The notes under the pieces are model-generated. The model saw only the letters and a program-made list of their open reading frames with translations. It did no database searches and was not told where the DNA came from. A stretch of DNA of 64,000 nt, from positions 186,001-250,000 of the forward strand of contig CAJTFN010000006.1 in NCBI GenBank assembly GCA_910575815.1, in the 5' to 3' direction. The translations under genes were made by a program, and so were the position numbers. Shown in pieces: positions 10,062 to 18,404 of the stretch. The DNA is from Oscillospiraceae bacterium. GTDB taxonomy: Bacteria > Bacillota > Clostridia > Oscillospirales > Oscillospiraceae. Position 1 is the stretch's first letter. Every line of letters begins with the position of its first letter.

Positions 10062-10478
10062 ATGGACTACGAACAGATCCGGGCCTTCCGCAACACCAAC
10101 AGCCCTTACGCCAACCGTCTTGGCGTTTACGTGGAGGAACTCCGCCCCGGCTATGCCCGGGCCGTCAAAGCCGTGACAGAGGAGGATCTGAATCCCATGG
10201 GCATCCCCCATGGCGGCGTCTACTTCTCTCTGGCGGACACCGCCTGCGGCTCGGTCATGGCGGCTTACGGAACCACGGCCGTCACAATCAACAGCTCCTT
10301 TAGCTTTTTGAAAAGCGCCACACGGGGCAGCCGTCTGACCGCGGAGGCCCGGGAACTCCAGAGCGGCAAAACCATCTGCGTTCTGGAGGCCCGGATTACC
10401 GGGGAGCAGGGGGAGCTCCTGGCCCTGGGGACCTTTACCTTCCGGAGACTGAAAACCCCTATCCAGCTGGGCGAATAA
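10062..10478 (+). CDS. hotdog-fold PaaI-type thioesterase
   Basis: A 138-residue acyl-CoA thioesterase-like protein. NPMGIPHGGVYFSLADTACG is the hallmark PaaI block, in which the HGG loop binds substrate and the downstream acidic residue helps catalysis; the TINSSFSFLKSA strand follows. In other bacteria this family hydrolyses phenylacetyl- and hydroxyphenylacetyl-CoA. The ATG at 10062 was chosen because AAAGGA is positioned about 10 nt upstream; an in-frame TTG lies 21 nt earlier. It stands alone and ends at the convergent terminator 10545-10600. Confidence 0.88.
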   Translation: MDYEQIRAFRNTNSPYANRLGVYVEELRPGYARAVKAVTEEDLNPMGIPHGGVYFSLADTACGSVMAAYGTTAVTINSSFSFLKSATRGSRLTAEARELQSGKTICVLEARITGEQGELLALGTFTFRRLKTPIQLGE

Positions 10479-10544
10479 CGTCCGGCTGTGTCTTTCTGCA
10501 AACCATTCCCAGGTCTGTGAGGCAAATTTTTCTCTGCGTTTGTC

Positions 10545-10600
10545 AAAAAGAAGGACATCCGACTCCCGGTTTTCCGGAGGAAACGGATATCCTTCTTTTT
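10545..10600. terminator. bidirectional terminator
   Basis: A long stem pairs AAAAAGAAGGA at 10545-10555 with TCCTTCTTTTT at 10590-10600; a second arm CATCCG/CGGATA and an inner CTCC/GGAG continue it. A- and T-runs on both sides serve the convergent thioesterase and DUF951 transcription units. Confidence 0.88.
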
Positions 10601-10642
10601 CTTCCGCCGGGGCGTCCGGGGTAACCGCTCCCCTTTCCGCCC

Positions 10643-10738
10643 TTATCCAATGTAAGGCAAAATCATCGACGCCAGCAGGGCCACCACCAGCACAACCGCC
10701 AGTACCAGCGCCACCGCCCGTTTCAGCTTGCTGTTCAC
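10643..10738 (-). CDS. 31-residue single-pass membrane peptide coupled to the DUF951 gene
   Basis: Starts with GTG inside the stop codon of the preceding DUF951 gene (GTGA overlap) and has an AAGGAGGAG ribosome site five to six nucleotides upstream. It encodes VNSKLKRAVALVLAVV at the N-terminus, then a hydrophobic run to ILPYIG and a TAA stop. About 20 consecutive apolar residues after a basic head predict a membrane helix with the N-terminus inside. The overlap and strong ribosome site make it likely to be translated. Function unknown; a role with the DUF951 protein is only suggested by coupling. Confidence 0.72.
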   Translation of the reverse strand: MNSKLKRAVALVLAVVLVVALLASMILPYIG

Positions 10739-10926
10739 GTTGTCTCCTCCTTTGTCAGGATTTTTCGAATACTCTTTTCCGCCTTGCTCCGGGGCAGCAT
10801 CAGCTCATGCCCACAGCCAAGACACCGAAGCTTAATATCCATGCCCACCCGCAGGATTTCCCACTGAAAACTGCCACAGGGATGGGGTTTTTTCAATTCC
10901 ACCCGGTCGTGAAGCCGCAGATTCAT
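10735..10926 (-). CDS. DUF951 family small protein
   Basis: A 63-residue protein matching the remembered DUF951 pattern: an N-terminal basic strand, KKPHPCGSFQWEILRVGMD, then a CLGCGHE zinc-knuckle-like CxxC, an arginine-rich turn and a C-terminal EKSIRKI helix. Four cysteine/histidine positions suggest structural zinc. The AGGAGG ribosome site is 5-6 nt before ATG 10926. The family is widespread in Firmicutes, where it usually lies near chromosome-partition or translation genes; its role is not established. It is followed by an overlapping membrane peptide. Confidence 0.9.
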   Translation of the reverse strand: MNLRLHDRVELKKPHPCGSFQWEILRVGMDIKLRCLGCGHELMLPRSKAEKSIRKILTKEETT

Positions 10927-11013
10927 CCTGTCCTCCTGTCAATCATTTCGTTTTGCCGCATATATTAGCCTATCAAAGTGCCGCTGCCTGCGGCAGATAG
11001 GATGCGATCGATC

Positions 11014-11943
11014 ATGCCGGAAAATAAACTGTACCCGCCGGAGGGCCTGCACCCTCCCGTCCATCTGACCCTCTCCGACCTGCGGGAGGCCCTGGAGAGC
11101 GGCGCCATTTTGGAGGCCCCTGTGCAGCGCTGCGATGTGAACCACACCCTTTGCCTTTCCCTGGGCGGCGTCCAGGGCTACATCTCCCGGGAGGAAGCCG
11201 TGGCTCCCTGGATCAGCGGAGCCGAGCGGGGCATCGCCGTTCTCTCCCGGGTCGGGAAACCCACCTGTTTCACCGTCACCGCTCTGGAATCCGACAACAA
11301 GGGCGCGCCGGTGGCCCGCCTCTCCCGCCGGGCCGCCCAGGAGCGGGCCATGGAGCATTTTCTGGAGCATCTGGCCCCCGGTTCCCTTCTCACCGGCCGG
11401 GTCACCCGGCTGGAATCCTTCGGGGCCTTTGTGGATGTGGGCTGCGGCATCGTCGCCATGCTACCCACGGAGCACATCTCCGTCTCCCGCATCTCTCACC
11501 CCAAAGAGCGCTTCCAGACCGGACAGAAAATCCTGACGGCGGTGCGGACCATCGACCGGGAGACCCGCCGGATCACCCTCACCCACCGGGAGCTTCTGGG
11601 CACCTGGATGGAAAACGCCAGCCGTTTCCGCCCCGGCGAGACGGTACGGGGCACCGTCCGGACCGTGAAGGACTACGGCAGCTTCATTGAGCTGGCTCCC
11701 AACCTCTCCGGTCTGGCCGACGCCAGGGACCTGGCCCCCGGAGACGGGGCCTCGGTGCTCATCAAGAGCATCCGCCCGGAGCGGATGAAGATCAAGCTTC
11801 AGGTCATTGAGCGGCTGCCCCCGGCTCCACCGGAGCCCATTCGCTACCAGATCACCGACGGGAAGCTGGACCGCTGGGTCTACTCCCCGCCGGGCTATGA
11901 GAAGCCGGCGGTGGAGACGGTGTTCACAGAGACTTCCCCTTGA
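11014..11943 (+). CDS. S1-domain RNA-binding protein
   Basis: A 309-residue protein with two clear S1/OB-fold repeats and a degenerate first one. LLTGRVTRLESFGAFVDVG starts one at about residue 125 and ETVRGTVRTVKDYGSFIEL another at about 210; both carry the GxV...GAFV/GSFI core. The N-terminal 100 residues resemble a decayed S1 unit with QGYISREEA. Such proteins in clostridia look like short ribosomal-protein-S1 relatives and probably bind mRNA. The start at 11014 is uncertain because GTG 10978 and ATG 11002 are in frame. The 3' end overlaps the convergent rarA gene by 20 bp. Confidence 0.8.
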   Translation: MPENKLYPPEGLHPPVHLTLSDLREALESGAILEAPVQRCDVNHTLCLSLGGVQGYISREEAVAPWISGAERGIAVLSRVGKPTCFTVTALESDNKGAPVARLSRRAAQERAMEHFLEHLAPGSLLTGRVTRLESFGAFVDVGCGIVAMLPTEHISVSRISHPKERFQTGQKILTAVRTIDRETRRITLTHRELLGTWMENASRFRPGETVRGTVRTVKDYGSFIELAPNLSGLADARDLAPGDGASVLIKSIRPERMKIKLQVIERLPPAPPEPIRYQITDGKLDRWVYSPPGYEKPAVETVFTETSP

Positions 11944-13192
11944 GCTTCTCCCAATAGGCCTTGGCGGCCTGCTCCGTCTTATTCTCCCCCCATTCGTAAT
12001 ACTTCACGCCCTTCAAGGCGTCCGGGAGATACTGCTGGTCCACCCAATGACCGGGGAAGAGGTGGGGGTAGAGGTAATGCTGCTGGTTGTCAAAGCCGGT
12101 GGTGTCGGCGTGGACGTTCTGGAGCTGCCGGGGCACGTCCCCGGTGCGGCCCGCCCGGACGTCCGCCCGGGCCTTTCCGATGCCGTCCACCACGCTGTTG
12201 GACTTCGGCGCGGTGGCCAGCAGGATGGCCGCCTGGGCGAGCGGCAGCTGCGCCTCCGGCAAGCCCAACTGCATGGCCGTGTCCACACAGGCCTTTACAA
12301 TGGCCACAGCCTGGGGATAGGCCATGCCCACATCCTCGCTGGCAGAGCAGAGGAGACGGCGGCAGGGGGTCACCAGGTCCCCCGCCTCCAGGAACCGGGC
12401 CAGATAATGAAGGGCGGCATCGGGGTCACTGCCCCGGAGGGACTTCATCAGAGCGGAGGCGATGTCGTACATGGCGTCGCCTCCTTTGTCATAGCGCATG
12501 GCGCTGCGCTGGGAGACCTGGGCGGCGTCCTCCCTGGCGATGAAGAGTTTTCCCTTCTTCGGCTGGGCGGTGCTGCTGAGGAGCTCCACGGCGTTAACGG
12601 CCTTCCGCACATCCCCGCCGCAGGCGGTGGCGATTTGCAGAGGCAGCCCCTCTTCCCACTCCAGAGGCAGCGGGGCTCGCTCCTTCTCGATGTTCAGCGC
12701 CCGGAGAACGGCGGGCTCCGCCTCCTCCGGCGGCACAGCCTTGAACTCAAAGACCGTGCTTCGGCTGAGAAGGGCGCTGTAGACATAAAAGTACGGGTTC
12801 TCCGTGGTGGAGGCAATGAGGGTGAGCTTGCCATTCTCCATGAATTCCAGAAGACTTTGCTGCTGCTTTTTATTAAAATATTGAATCTCGTCCAGGTAAA
12901 GGAGCACCCCGCCGGGGGCCAGCAGGGTCCCCACGTCGGCGATGATATCCTTGATGTCCTGGAGGGAGGCGGTGGTGGCGTTGAGGCGGTAGAGGGCCTT
13001 GTGGGTCCGTTCCGCCACGATGTTGGCGATGGTGGTCTTGCCGGTGCCGGAGGGGCCGTAGAACACCATGTTGGCCTCAGTCCCACTCTCGATCAAGCGG
13101 CGAAGCACCGCGCCGGAGGCCAGCAGGTGCCGCTGGCCAACAACCTCGTCCAATGTTTTGGGGCGGATCTCATCCGCCAAGGGGCGCTGCAT
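11924..13192 (-). CDS. rarA: replication-associated recombination protein A (AAA+ ATPase)
   Basis: A 422-residue clamp-loader-like ATPase (RarA/MgsA/WRNIP1 family) that acts at stalled replication forks. The N-terminus RPKTLDEVVGQRHLL is the family signature, with Walker A GPSGTGKT at 46-53, Walker B LLYLDEIQYF and sensor region TTENPYF. The C-terminal helical part contains YDIASALMKSLRGSDPDAALHYLARFLEAG and VKYYEWGENK. ATG 13192 has an AAGGAGG site. It is convergent with the S1 gene, with overlapping 3' ends and no room for a terminator. Confidence 0.95.
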   Translation of the reverse strand: MQRPLADEIRPKTLDEVVGQRHLLASGAVLRRLIESGTEANMVFYGPSGTGKTTIANIVAERTHKALYRLNATTASLQDIKDIIADVGTLLAPGGVLLYLDEIQYFNKKQQQSLLEFMENGKLTLIASTTENPYFYVYSALLSRSTVFEFKAVPPEEAEPAVLRALNIEKERAPLPLEWEEGLPLQIATACGGDVRKAVNAVELLSSTAQPKKGKLFIAREDAAQVSQRSAMRYDKGGDAMYDIASALMKSLRGSDPDAALHYLARFLEAGDLVTPCRRLLCSASEDVGMAYPQAVAIVKACVDTAMQLGLPEAQLPLAQAAILLATAPKSNSVVDGIGKARADVRAGRTGDVPRQLQNVHADTTGFDNQQHYLYPHLFPGHWVDQQYLPDALKGVKYYEWGENKTEQAAKAYWEKLKGKSL

Positions 13193-13283
13193 GGCAGTCC
13201 CTCCTTTTCGTTTCATGAAACAGGATTATAGCACACCGGGAACAAAGTTTCCACCCGGTTCGGAAAAAACCTTTCCCGGGAAC

Positions 13284-13865
13284 TCACAGCCCCCCGCCGT
13301 TTAAGTCGTAAAGCTCCGTGATGTCCTCCCCCTCCTTATTATAAAAAGCGAGGCGGTCCCGGTCGATATGGTTGTCCTCCGTCCGGGAATCAATTTCCGT
13401 GCAGAGCAGGAAATGGTCTCCGGGATTCGGGTTCTCCAGCTCATAAGACCGGCCGTCAATGGAGACCGTCATCCTGGCGATTCGGGCGGTCAGGTCCCGG
13501 CCTCCCAGCAGGAGGTATTTCTTCCCTTCGCTCTCCACGATGGCGTCCCGGAGTCCCCCGTCGCCGTACCGGAGGTATTCGATCTTGTACCGCCCGGTCA
13601 GGCTTCGCCTCAGGGTGACGCTGCCCAGATACTCCCCGGCCTCCATCAGGTAATATTCCCGATCCCCTACGCTCACGCCGCCGTACACCGTGATTTCAGA
13701 CGGGTCCCAATCCTGGGACCCCCGGTTGTAAAACGCCGCGATCTCCTCCGGCAGCGTGACCATGTTCAGCTCGATGGGATAGGAGAAGTGATACCACGCC
13801 GCCAGAAGGGCCGCCGCCAGGATAAAGGCCGCCGCCCCGCGTTTCATGGTCTTCGCCGTAATCAT
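13284..13865 (-). CDS. membrane-anchored protein of unknown function
   Basis: A 193-residue protein with a signal-anchor segment at about residues 8-24 (AAAFILAAALLAAWYHF) and a predicted extracytoplasmic beta-rich domain. No cysteine lipobox and no catalytic motif are seen. I do not recognise the family. ATG 13865 follows an AGGAGG ten nucleotides upstream; the frame is open further upstream. It is encoded between rarA and the galE operon, transcribed away from galE. Confidence 0.65.
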   Translation of the reverse strand: MITAKTMKRGAAAFILAAALLAAWYHFSYPIELNMVTLPEEIAAFYNRGSQDWDPSEITVYGGVSVGDREYYLMEAGEYLGSVTLRRSLTGRYKIEYLRYGDGGLRDAIVESEGKKYLLLGGRDLTARIARMTVSIDGRSYELENPNPGDHFLLCTEIDSRTEDNHIDRDRLAFYNKEGEDITELYDLNGGGL

Positions 13866-13959
13866 CCTTCCCGCGCCTCCTCTCGGACTCTTTTTTTCGA
13901 TTATAGCACGTCCCTCTGCGGCCCGCAAGCTTCGCGGACTTGAGACTGGGGGGTCCCTC

Positions 13960-13988
13960 TGGACAAGGTGAAGATTTTTTAGTATAAT
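13960..13988 (+). promoter_or_regulatory. sigma-A promoter of the galE-nahK operon
   Basis: -35 TGGACA (13960-13965), 17-nt spacer, consensus -10 TATAAT (13983-13988). The leader to galE is about 140 nt and AT-rich. Confidence 0.8.
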
Positions 13989-14135
13989 AAATTCAAAATC
14001 CGGACGATATTTCTAATAATTGGGACTATCCTCTATTCCCATTTCTACCCAAGGGGCCTACAATTAAGTCATTCTAAATCATAAAAATATTCCACAAAAA
14101 CGGTAAATTTTTATATTTTGAAAGGAGCGGTTTCT

Positions 14136-15155
14136 ATGTCCATTCTTGTTTGCGGCGGCGCGGGCTACATCGGCAGCCACACCTGCGTGGAGCTCGTCCA
14201 GGCGGGCTACGACATCATCGTGACGGACAACCTCTACAACTCCAGCGAGGAGGCCCTTCGCCGGGTGGAGCGGATCGTGGGAAAGAAGATCCCCTTCATC
14301 AAGGCGGAGCTGTGCGACCTGGAGCAGGTGGAGGCCCTCTTCGCCCAGAATCCCGGCATTGACTCCGTCATCCACTTCGCCGGACTGAAGGCCGTGGGCG
14401 AGAGCGTCGCCAAGCCCCTGGAGTATTACTCCAACAACCTCATCAGCACCCTGTACCTCCTCCAGGTCATGCGGACCCACGGCGTGGAGAACTTCGTCTT
14501 CTCCTCCTCCGCCACGGTCTACGGCGACCCCGCCACCGTGCCCATCCGGGAGGACTTCCCCACCGGCGGCACCACCAACCCCTACGGCACCAGCAAGCTC
14601 TTCCAGGAGAAGATGCTGATGGACATCTGCGCCGCCGATCCCACGCTGAACGTGGCGCTGCTCCGCTACTTCAACCCCATCGGCGCCCACGAGAGCGGCC
14701 TCATCGGCGAGGACCCCAACGGCATCCCCAACAACCTGGTGCCCTATATCGCCAAGGTGGCCGTGGGCGAGCTGGAAAAAGTCCACGTCTACGGCAACGA
14801 CTACAACACCCCCGACGGCACCGGCGTCCGGGACTACATCCACGTGGTGGACCTGGCCAAGGGCCACGTGGCCGCGCTGAGAAAGCTGGAGACCAACTGC
14901 GGCCTCTTCGTCTGCAACCTGGGCACCGGCAACGGCTACAGCGTGCTGGACGTACTCCACGCCTATGAGAAGGCCTGCGGCAAAACTCTCCCCCACGTCA
15001 TCGACCCCCGCCGCCCCGGCGACATCGCCACCTGCTACGCCGACCCCAAAAAGGCCCGGGAGGAGCTGGGCTGGAAAGCGGAGCTGGGCATCGAGGAGAT
15101 GTGCGCTTCCTCCTGGAAGTGGCAATCCATGAACCCCAACGGCTACAAGGGATAA
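14136..15155 (+). CDS. galE: UDP-glucose / UDP-N-acetylglucosamine 4-epimerase
   Basis: NAD-dependent short-chain dehydrogenase-type epimerase of 339 residues. The Rossmann motif GGAGYIGSH is at 7-15; the catalytic Tyr-x-x-x-Lys is YGTSK at 150-154, with SSSATVYG before it and RYFNPIGAHESG after. Family members swap UDP-Glc/UDP-Gal, and many also UDP-GlcNAc/UDP-GalNAc. The position in one operon with a nucleotidyltransferase and nahK favours an N-acetylhexosamine role here. ATG 14136 has AAAGGAG nine nucleotides upstream. Confidence 0.95.
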   Translation: MSILVCGGAGYIGSHTCVELVQAGYDIIVTDNLYNSSEEALRRVERIVGKKIPFIKAELCDLEQVEALFAQNPGIDSVIHFAGLKAVGESVAKPLEYYSNNLISTLYLLQVMRTHGVENFVFSSSATVYGDPATVPIREDFPTGGTTNPYGTSKLFQEKMLMDICAADPTLNVALLRYFNPIGAHESGLIGEDPNGIPNNLVPYIAKVAVGELEKVHVYGNDYNTPDGTGVRDYIHVVDLAKGHVAALRKLETNCGLFVCNLGTGNGYSVLDVLHAYEKACGKTLPHVIDPRRPGDIATCYADPKKAREELGWKAELGIEEMCASSWKWQSMNPNGYKG

Positions 15156-15180
15156 GTACGGATTAAGGGAGAGAGAACGT

Positions 15181-16101
15181 ATGAAAAAGCCAGTTCTGGT
15201 CATCATGGCCGCCGGCATGGGCAGCCGGTACGGCGGCCTCAAGCAGCTGGACCCCGTGGGGAACCACGGTCAGCTCATCATCGACTACTCCATCTACGAC
15301 GCCCGCCGGGCGGGCTTCGAGACGGTGGTCTTTGTCATCAAGCCCGAGATCGAGGAGGATTTCAAGCGCTGCATCGGCGACCGGGTATCCAAATCCATGG
15401 ACGTCCGCTACGTCTACCAGCTGAAAGAGGACCTGCCCGAGGGCTACACTGTTCCGGCGGAACGCCAGAAGCCCTGGGGCACCGCCCACGCCGCCCTGGC
15501 CGCCCGGAATGTGGTGGACGGCCCCTTCGCCGTCATCAACGCCGACGATTACTACGGCCCCGAGGCCTATCAGGAGATTTATCGTTACCTGTCCGCCCAC
15601 GAGGACAGGGCGCTCTATGAGTACGTCATGGTGGGCTACTTACTGAAAAACACCGTCAGCGAAAACGGCACCGTGGCCCGGGGCGTCTGCGAAGAGACTG
15701 GGGACCACTATCTCTCCCAGATCACCGAGCGGACCAAGATCGAACAGGGCCCGCCCCTGCGCTTCACCGAGGACGGCGGAAAGACCTGGACGGAGCTGGC
15801 GGAGGACACCATCGTCTCTTTGAACATGTGGGGCTTCACCCGCAGCTTCCTGGACGAGGCCTGGGCGCGGCTTCCCGCTTTCCTGGACAAGGCCCTGGCG
15901 GAAAATCCCGCCAAGGCAGAGTTTTTCCTTCCCAGCGTGGTCAGCCAGCTGATCGGTGAGGGCAAGGCCCGGGTCAAGGTCCTGCGGAGCCAGGACAAGT
16001 GGTACGGCGTCACCTACCGGGAGGACAAACCCACGGTAATGGCCGCCATCGCGGAAAAGACAGCGTCCGGTCTCTATCCTGACCGGCTTTGGGAGGAATG
16101 A
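15181..16101 (+). CDS. sugar-phosphate nucleotidyltransferase
   Basis: A 306-residue NTP-transferase-fold enzyme. MAAGMGSRYGGLKQL at 9-23 is the nucleotide-binding signature, NADDYYG supplies the metal-binding Asp, and LNMWGF is a later conserved strand. Between galE and nahK the likely reaction is UTP plus HexNAc-1-phosphate (or Gal/Glc-1-phosphate) to UDP-sugar, the step that bifidobacteria perform with a uridylyltransferase. This is inferred from context; related proteins of this clade are poorly characterised. It lies 25 nt after galE and one nucleotide before nahK. Confidence 0.85.
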   Translation: MKKPVLVIMAAGMGSRYGGLKQLDPVGNHGQLIIDYSIYDARRAGFETVVFVIKPEIEEDFKRCIGDRVSKSMDVRYVYQLKEDLPEGYTVPAERQKPWGTAHAALAARNVVDGPFAVINADDYYGPEAYQEIYRYLSAHEDRALYEYVMVGYLLKNTVSENGTVARGVCEETGDHYLSQITERTKIEQGPPLRFTEDGGKTWTELAEDTIVSLNMWGFTRSFLDEAWARLPAFLDKALAENPAKAEFFLPSVVSQLIGEGKARVKVLRSQDKWYGVTYREDKPTVMAAIAEKTASGLYPDRLWEE

Positions 16102-16102
16102 C

Positions 16103-17218
16103 ATGAGCGTCGCGGAAGAGAGAATCCAGGAGGCCCTGGCCGCCTTTGACTTCGGGGCCCCGGTAGTGGGCGCCCTGCGCTATGGGCAGGGACACATCAA
16201 CGACACCTTCGTGGTCCACACCCAGCCGGAGGACCGCTGCTGCCGCCGCTTCATCCTCCAGCGGATGAGCGCCGCCGCCTTCAGGCACCCCGACGAGCTG
16301 ATGGAGAACATCACCGGCGTCACCGAGTACCTGGGCCGGGAGATCGAAAAGCATGGCGGCGACCGGGACCGGGAAGCCATGCGAGTTCTCCGTCCCAGGG
16401 ACGGCGACGCCACCTTCTTCACCGACAGCGCCGGCGGAGCCTGGAGAGTTTACCCCTTCGTGGAGGGCACCATCTGCTACCAGTCGGCGGAGTCCCCGGA
16501 GCTGTTCGCCGCCTCCGGCCGGGCCTTCGGCCGCTTCCAGCGGCTGCTGGGGGGCTACCCGGCGGAGACCCTTCACGAGACCATCCCCAATTTTCACAAC
16601 ACCGAGGACCGGCTGGCCAAGTTCAAGGCCACCCTGGCGGCAGACCCCCTGGGCCGGGCCAAGAACTGCGGGCCGGAGATTCAATTTGTCCTGGACCGGG
16701 AGGCGGACTGCTCCGTGGCCCTGAACGCCATGCGGGAGGGAAAGCTCCCCCTCCGGGTCACCCACAACGACACCAAGCTGAACAACGTCCTCATGGACGA
16801 AGCCACTCACGAGGGCATGTGCATCATCGACCTGGACACCGTCATGCCCGGACTTGTGATCTATGACTTCGGCGACTCCATCCGCTTCGGGGCCAACCAC
16901 AGCGCCGAGGATGAACAGGACCTCGGCAAGGTCAACCTGGACGTGGACCTTTTCGCCGTCTATACCGCCGCTTTCCTGGAGGGCGCCGGCGGCTCCCTCA
17001 CCAACGACGAGATCGACTACCTCCCTTGGGGTGCCAAGCTGATGACCCTGGAGTGCGGCATCCGTTTCCTCACCGACTATCTGGACGGCGACCACTACTT
17101 CCACATCAGCCGGGAGGCCCAGAATCTGGACCGCTGCCGCACTCAGTTCAAGCTGGTGGCGGACATGGAGGCCCGCTGGGACGAGTTGGAGGCCATTGTA
17201 AGGCAATACCGGAAATGA
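16103..17218 (+). CDS. nahK: N-acetylhexosamine 1-kinase
   Basis: Phosphorylates GlcNAc/GalNAc at the anomeric position using ATP. The 371 residues follow the Bifidobacterium NahK pattern closely as I remember it: GQGHINDTFVV near the N-terminus, FILQRMS, GAWRVYPFVEGT at about 112-122, the catalytic loop THNDTKLNN (about 220-228), the metal-binding DLDTVMPG (about 243-250) and FGDSIRFGA. It has the aminoglycoside-phosphotransferase fold. The ribosome site GGAGG lies over the end of the upstream gene, and its own stop overlaps the regulator start (ATGA). This marks salvage of mucin or milk-type amino sugars. Confidence 0.93.
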   Translation: MSVAEERIQEALAAFDFGAPVVGALRYGQGHINDTFVVHTQPEDRCCRRFILQRMSAAAFRHPDELMENITGVTEYLGREIEKHGGDRDREAMRVLRPRDGDATFFTDSAGGAWRVYPFVEGTICYQSAESPELFAASGRAFGRFQRLLGGYPAETLHETIPNFHNTEDRLAKFKATLAADPLGRAKNCGPEIQFVLDREADCSVALNAMREGKLPLRVTHNDTKLNNVLMDEATHEGMCIIDLDTVMPGLVIYDFGDSIRFGANHSAEDEQDLGKVNLDVDLFAVYTAAFLEGAGGSLTNDEIDYLPWGAKLMTLECGIRFLTDYLDGDHYFHISREAQNLDRCRTQFKLVADMEARWDELEAIVRQYRK

Positions 17219-18072
17219 ATATCCTCTTTGACGAAGAACGCCTGCGCAATCTGATTGCCAACCTGAACATCCTCACCGGCCTGCCCGCCAACATTCTGGA
17301 CCCGGAGGGCCGGGACATCAATCTCTTCCGGGGCCACCCGCCCTTCTGCCGGATGCTCAACGACCTGCCGGAGGGCCACGAGCGCTGTGTTTCCTGCGAC
17401 ATGTGCAAGATCAAGCGTTACACCGCGGAAAAGGGCTTTCAGTTCTACCGCTGCCACGCCGGCATCTGCGAGGCCGTCATGCCCCTGTTTGACAAAAAAC
17501 GTCCCCTGGCCTATCTGGTCTTCGGCTGTTATCTGGACGAATCCCCCCTGGAGGACCAGTGGGCCTACAGCCGCGGCCTTCTGGACTGGTATCCCGGCGG
17601 AGCCGACGTTCTGCGCCCCGCCTTCTTCCAGTTCCGGCAATACTCCCAGCAGGAGATTCAGGCCTATGCCGAAACCCTGGAGGCCCTTTCCTCCTATATT
17701 CAGCTCAAGGGCATGATTCTCACGGCGGAACAGACGGACCTCCAGAAGCTGGAGCTCTACCTGGACCAGCACTACATGGAGAAGCTCTCCCTGGCCTCCA
17801 TCTCCCAGCAGCTCCACATCGGCCGGACCAAGCTCTGCTCCCTGGCCAAGGAGCTCTCCGGAGGCCGCACTCTCTCCTACCTCATCGTTCAGAGGCGCAT
17901 TGAGGCCGCCAAGCGGCTACTGATGCAGAGCAGCCTTCCCATCTCCGCCATCGGGGAGATGGTGGGCATCAGCGACTACAACTATTTCTCCAAGGTCTTC
18001 CGCTCCGCCACCGGCGTCACCCCCAGCACCTTCCGCAAAAACTGCCGAGACGCCGCCGCCAATTTCAGCTGA
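17215..18072 (+). CDS. AraC-family regulator with PocR sensory domain
   Basis: A 285-residue regulator. Residues about 5-150 match the PocR ligand-binding domain, with a cysteine cluster at 58, 61, 64, 80 and 85 (CVSCDMC, RCHAGIC) that could hold a metal or iron-sulphur centre. Residues about 185-280 are an AraC double HTH: LSLASISQQLHIGRTKLCSLAKE, then ISAIGEMVGISDYNYFSKVFRSATG. Translation is coupled to nahK by ATGA. It is the obvious candidate activator of the transporter promoter at 18251-18256, which has a good -10 but no recognisable -35. Confidence 0.9.
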   Translation: MNILFDEERLRNLIANLNILTGLPANILDPEGRDINLFRGHPPFCRMLNDLPEGHERCVSCDMCKIKRYTAEKGFQFYRCHAGICEAVMPLFDKKRPLAYLVFGCYLDESPLEDQWAYSRGLLDWYPGGADVLRPAFFQFRQYSQQEIQAYAETLEALSSYIQLKGMILTAEQTDLQKLELYLDQHYMEKLSLASISQQLHIGRTKLCSLAKELSGGRTLSYLIVQRRIEAAKRLLMQSSLPISAIGEMVGISDYNYFSKVFRSATGVTPSTFRKNCRDAAANFS

Positions 18073-18080
18073 CGCCTCTT

Positions 18081-18120
18081 GCCGCTCGCCGGATTGCTTT
18101 TCGGCGGGCGGCTGTTTTTT
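18081..18120 (+). terminator. terminator of the galE-nahK-araC operon
   Basis: GC-rich stem from GCCGCTCGCCG (18081-18091) to CGGCGGGCGGC (18102-18112), followed by TTTTTT at 18115-18120. Confidence 0.92.
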
Positions 18121-18159
18121 CATGGGGGATTCCCCCGCCGGCGGGCTTCCAATTTCAGT

Positions 18160-18256
18160 TAATCGATTACGAAACCGTATGAATTTTCGCGGTTTGTACG
18201 ATATTTCTACAAAGTGAACGCACGCCTCTATTATTTACACATTCTACAAGTATAAT
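18160..18256 (+). promoter_or_regulatory. regulated promoter of the amino-sugar ABC transporter
   Basis: Within this 332-nt gene-free stretch lie the perfect palindrome TAATCGATTA (18160-18169), an inverted pair AAACCG/CGGTTT (18172-18177, 18190-18195) and a consensus -10 TATAAT (18251-18256). At the 16-18 nt spacing no hexamer resembles TTGACA, as expected for an activator-dependent promoter. The start codon is about 150 nt downstream. Confidence 0.55.
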
Positions 18257-18404
18257 GAGAATATGAGGGCTGCGTTTGTGAAATTTTCCGATCGCTCCCT
18301 CACGTGTGTATTTGAGGAAGGAAAAATTTCCCCCCACAAGGGCGGGCGGTGAAGATCCCCTTTCTGAGAAGGCACATGAAATTTTTATCAAGAGGAGAAT
18401 GACG

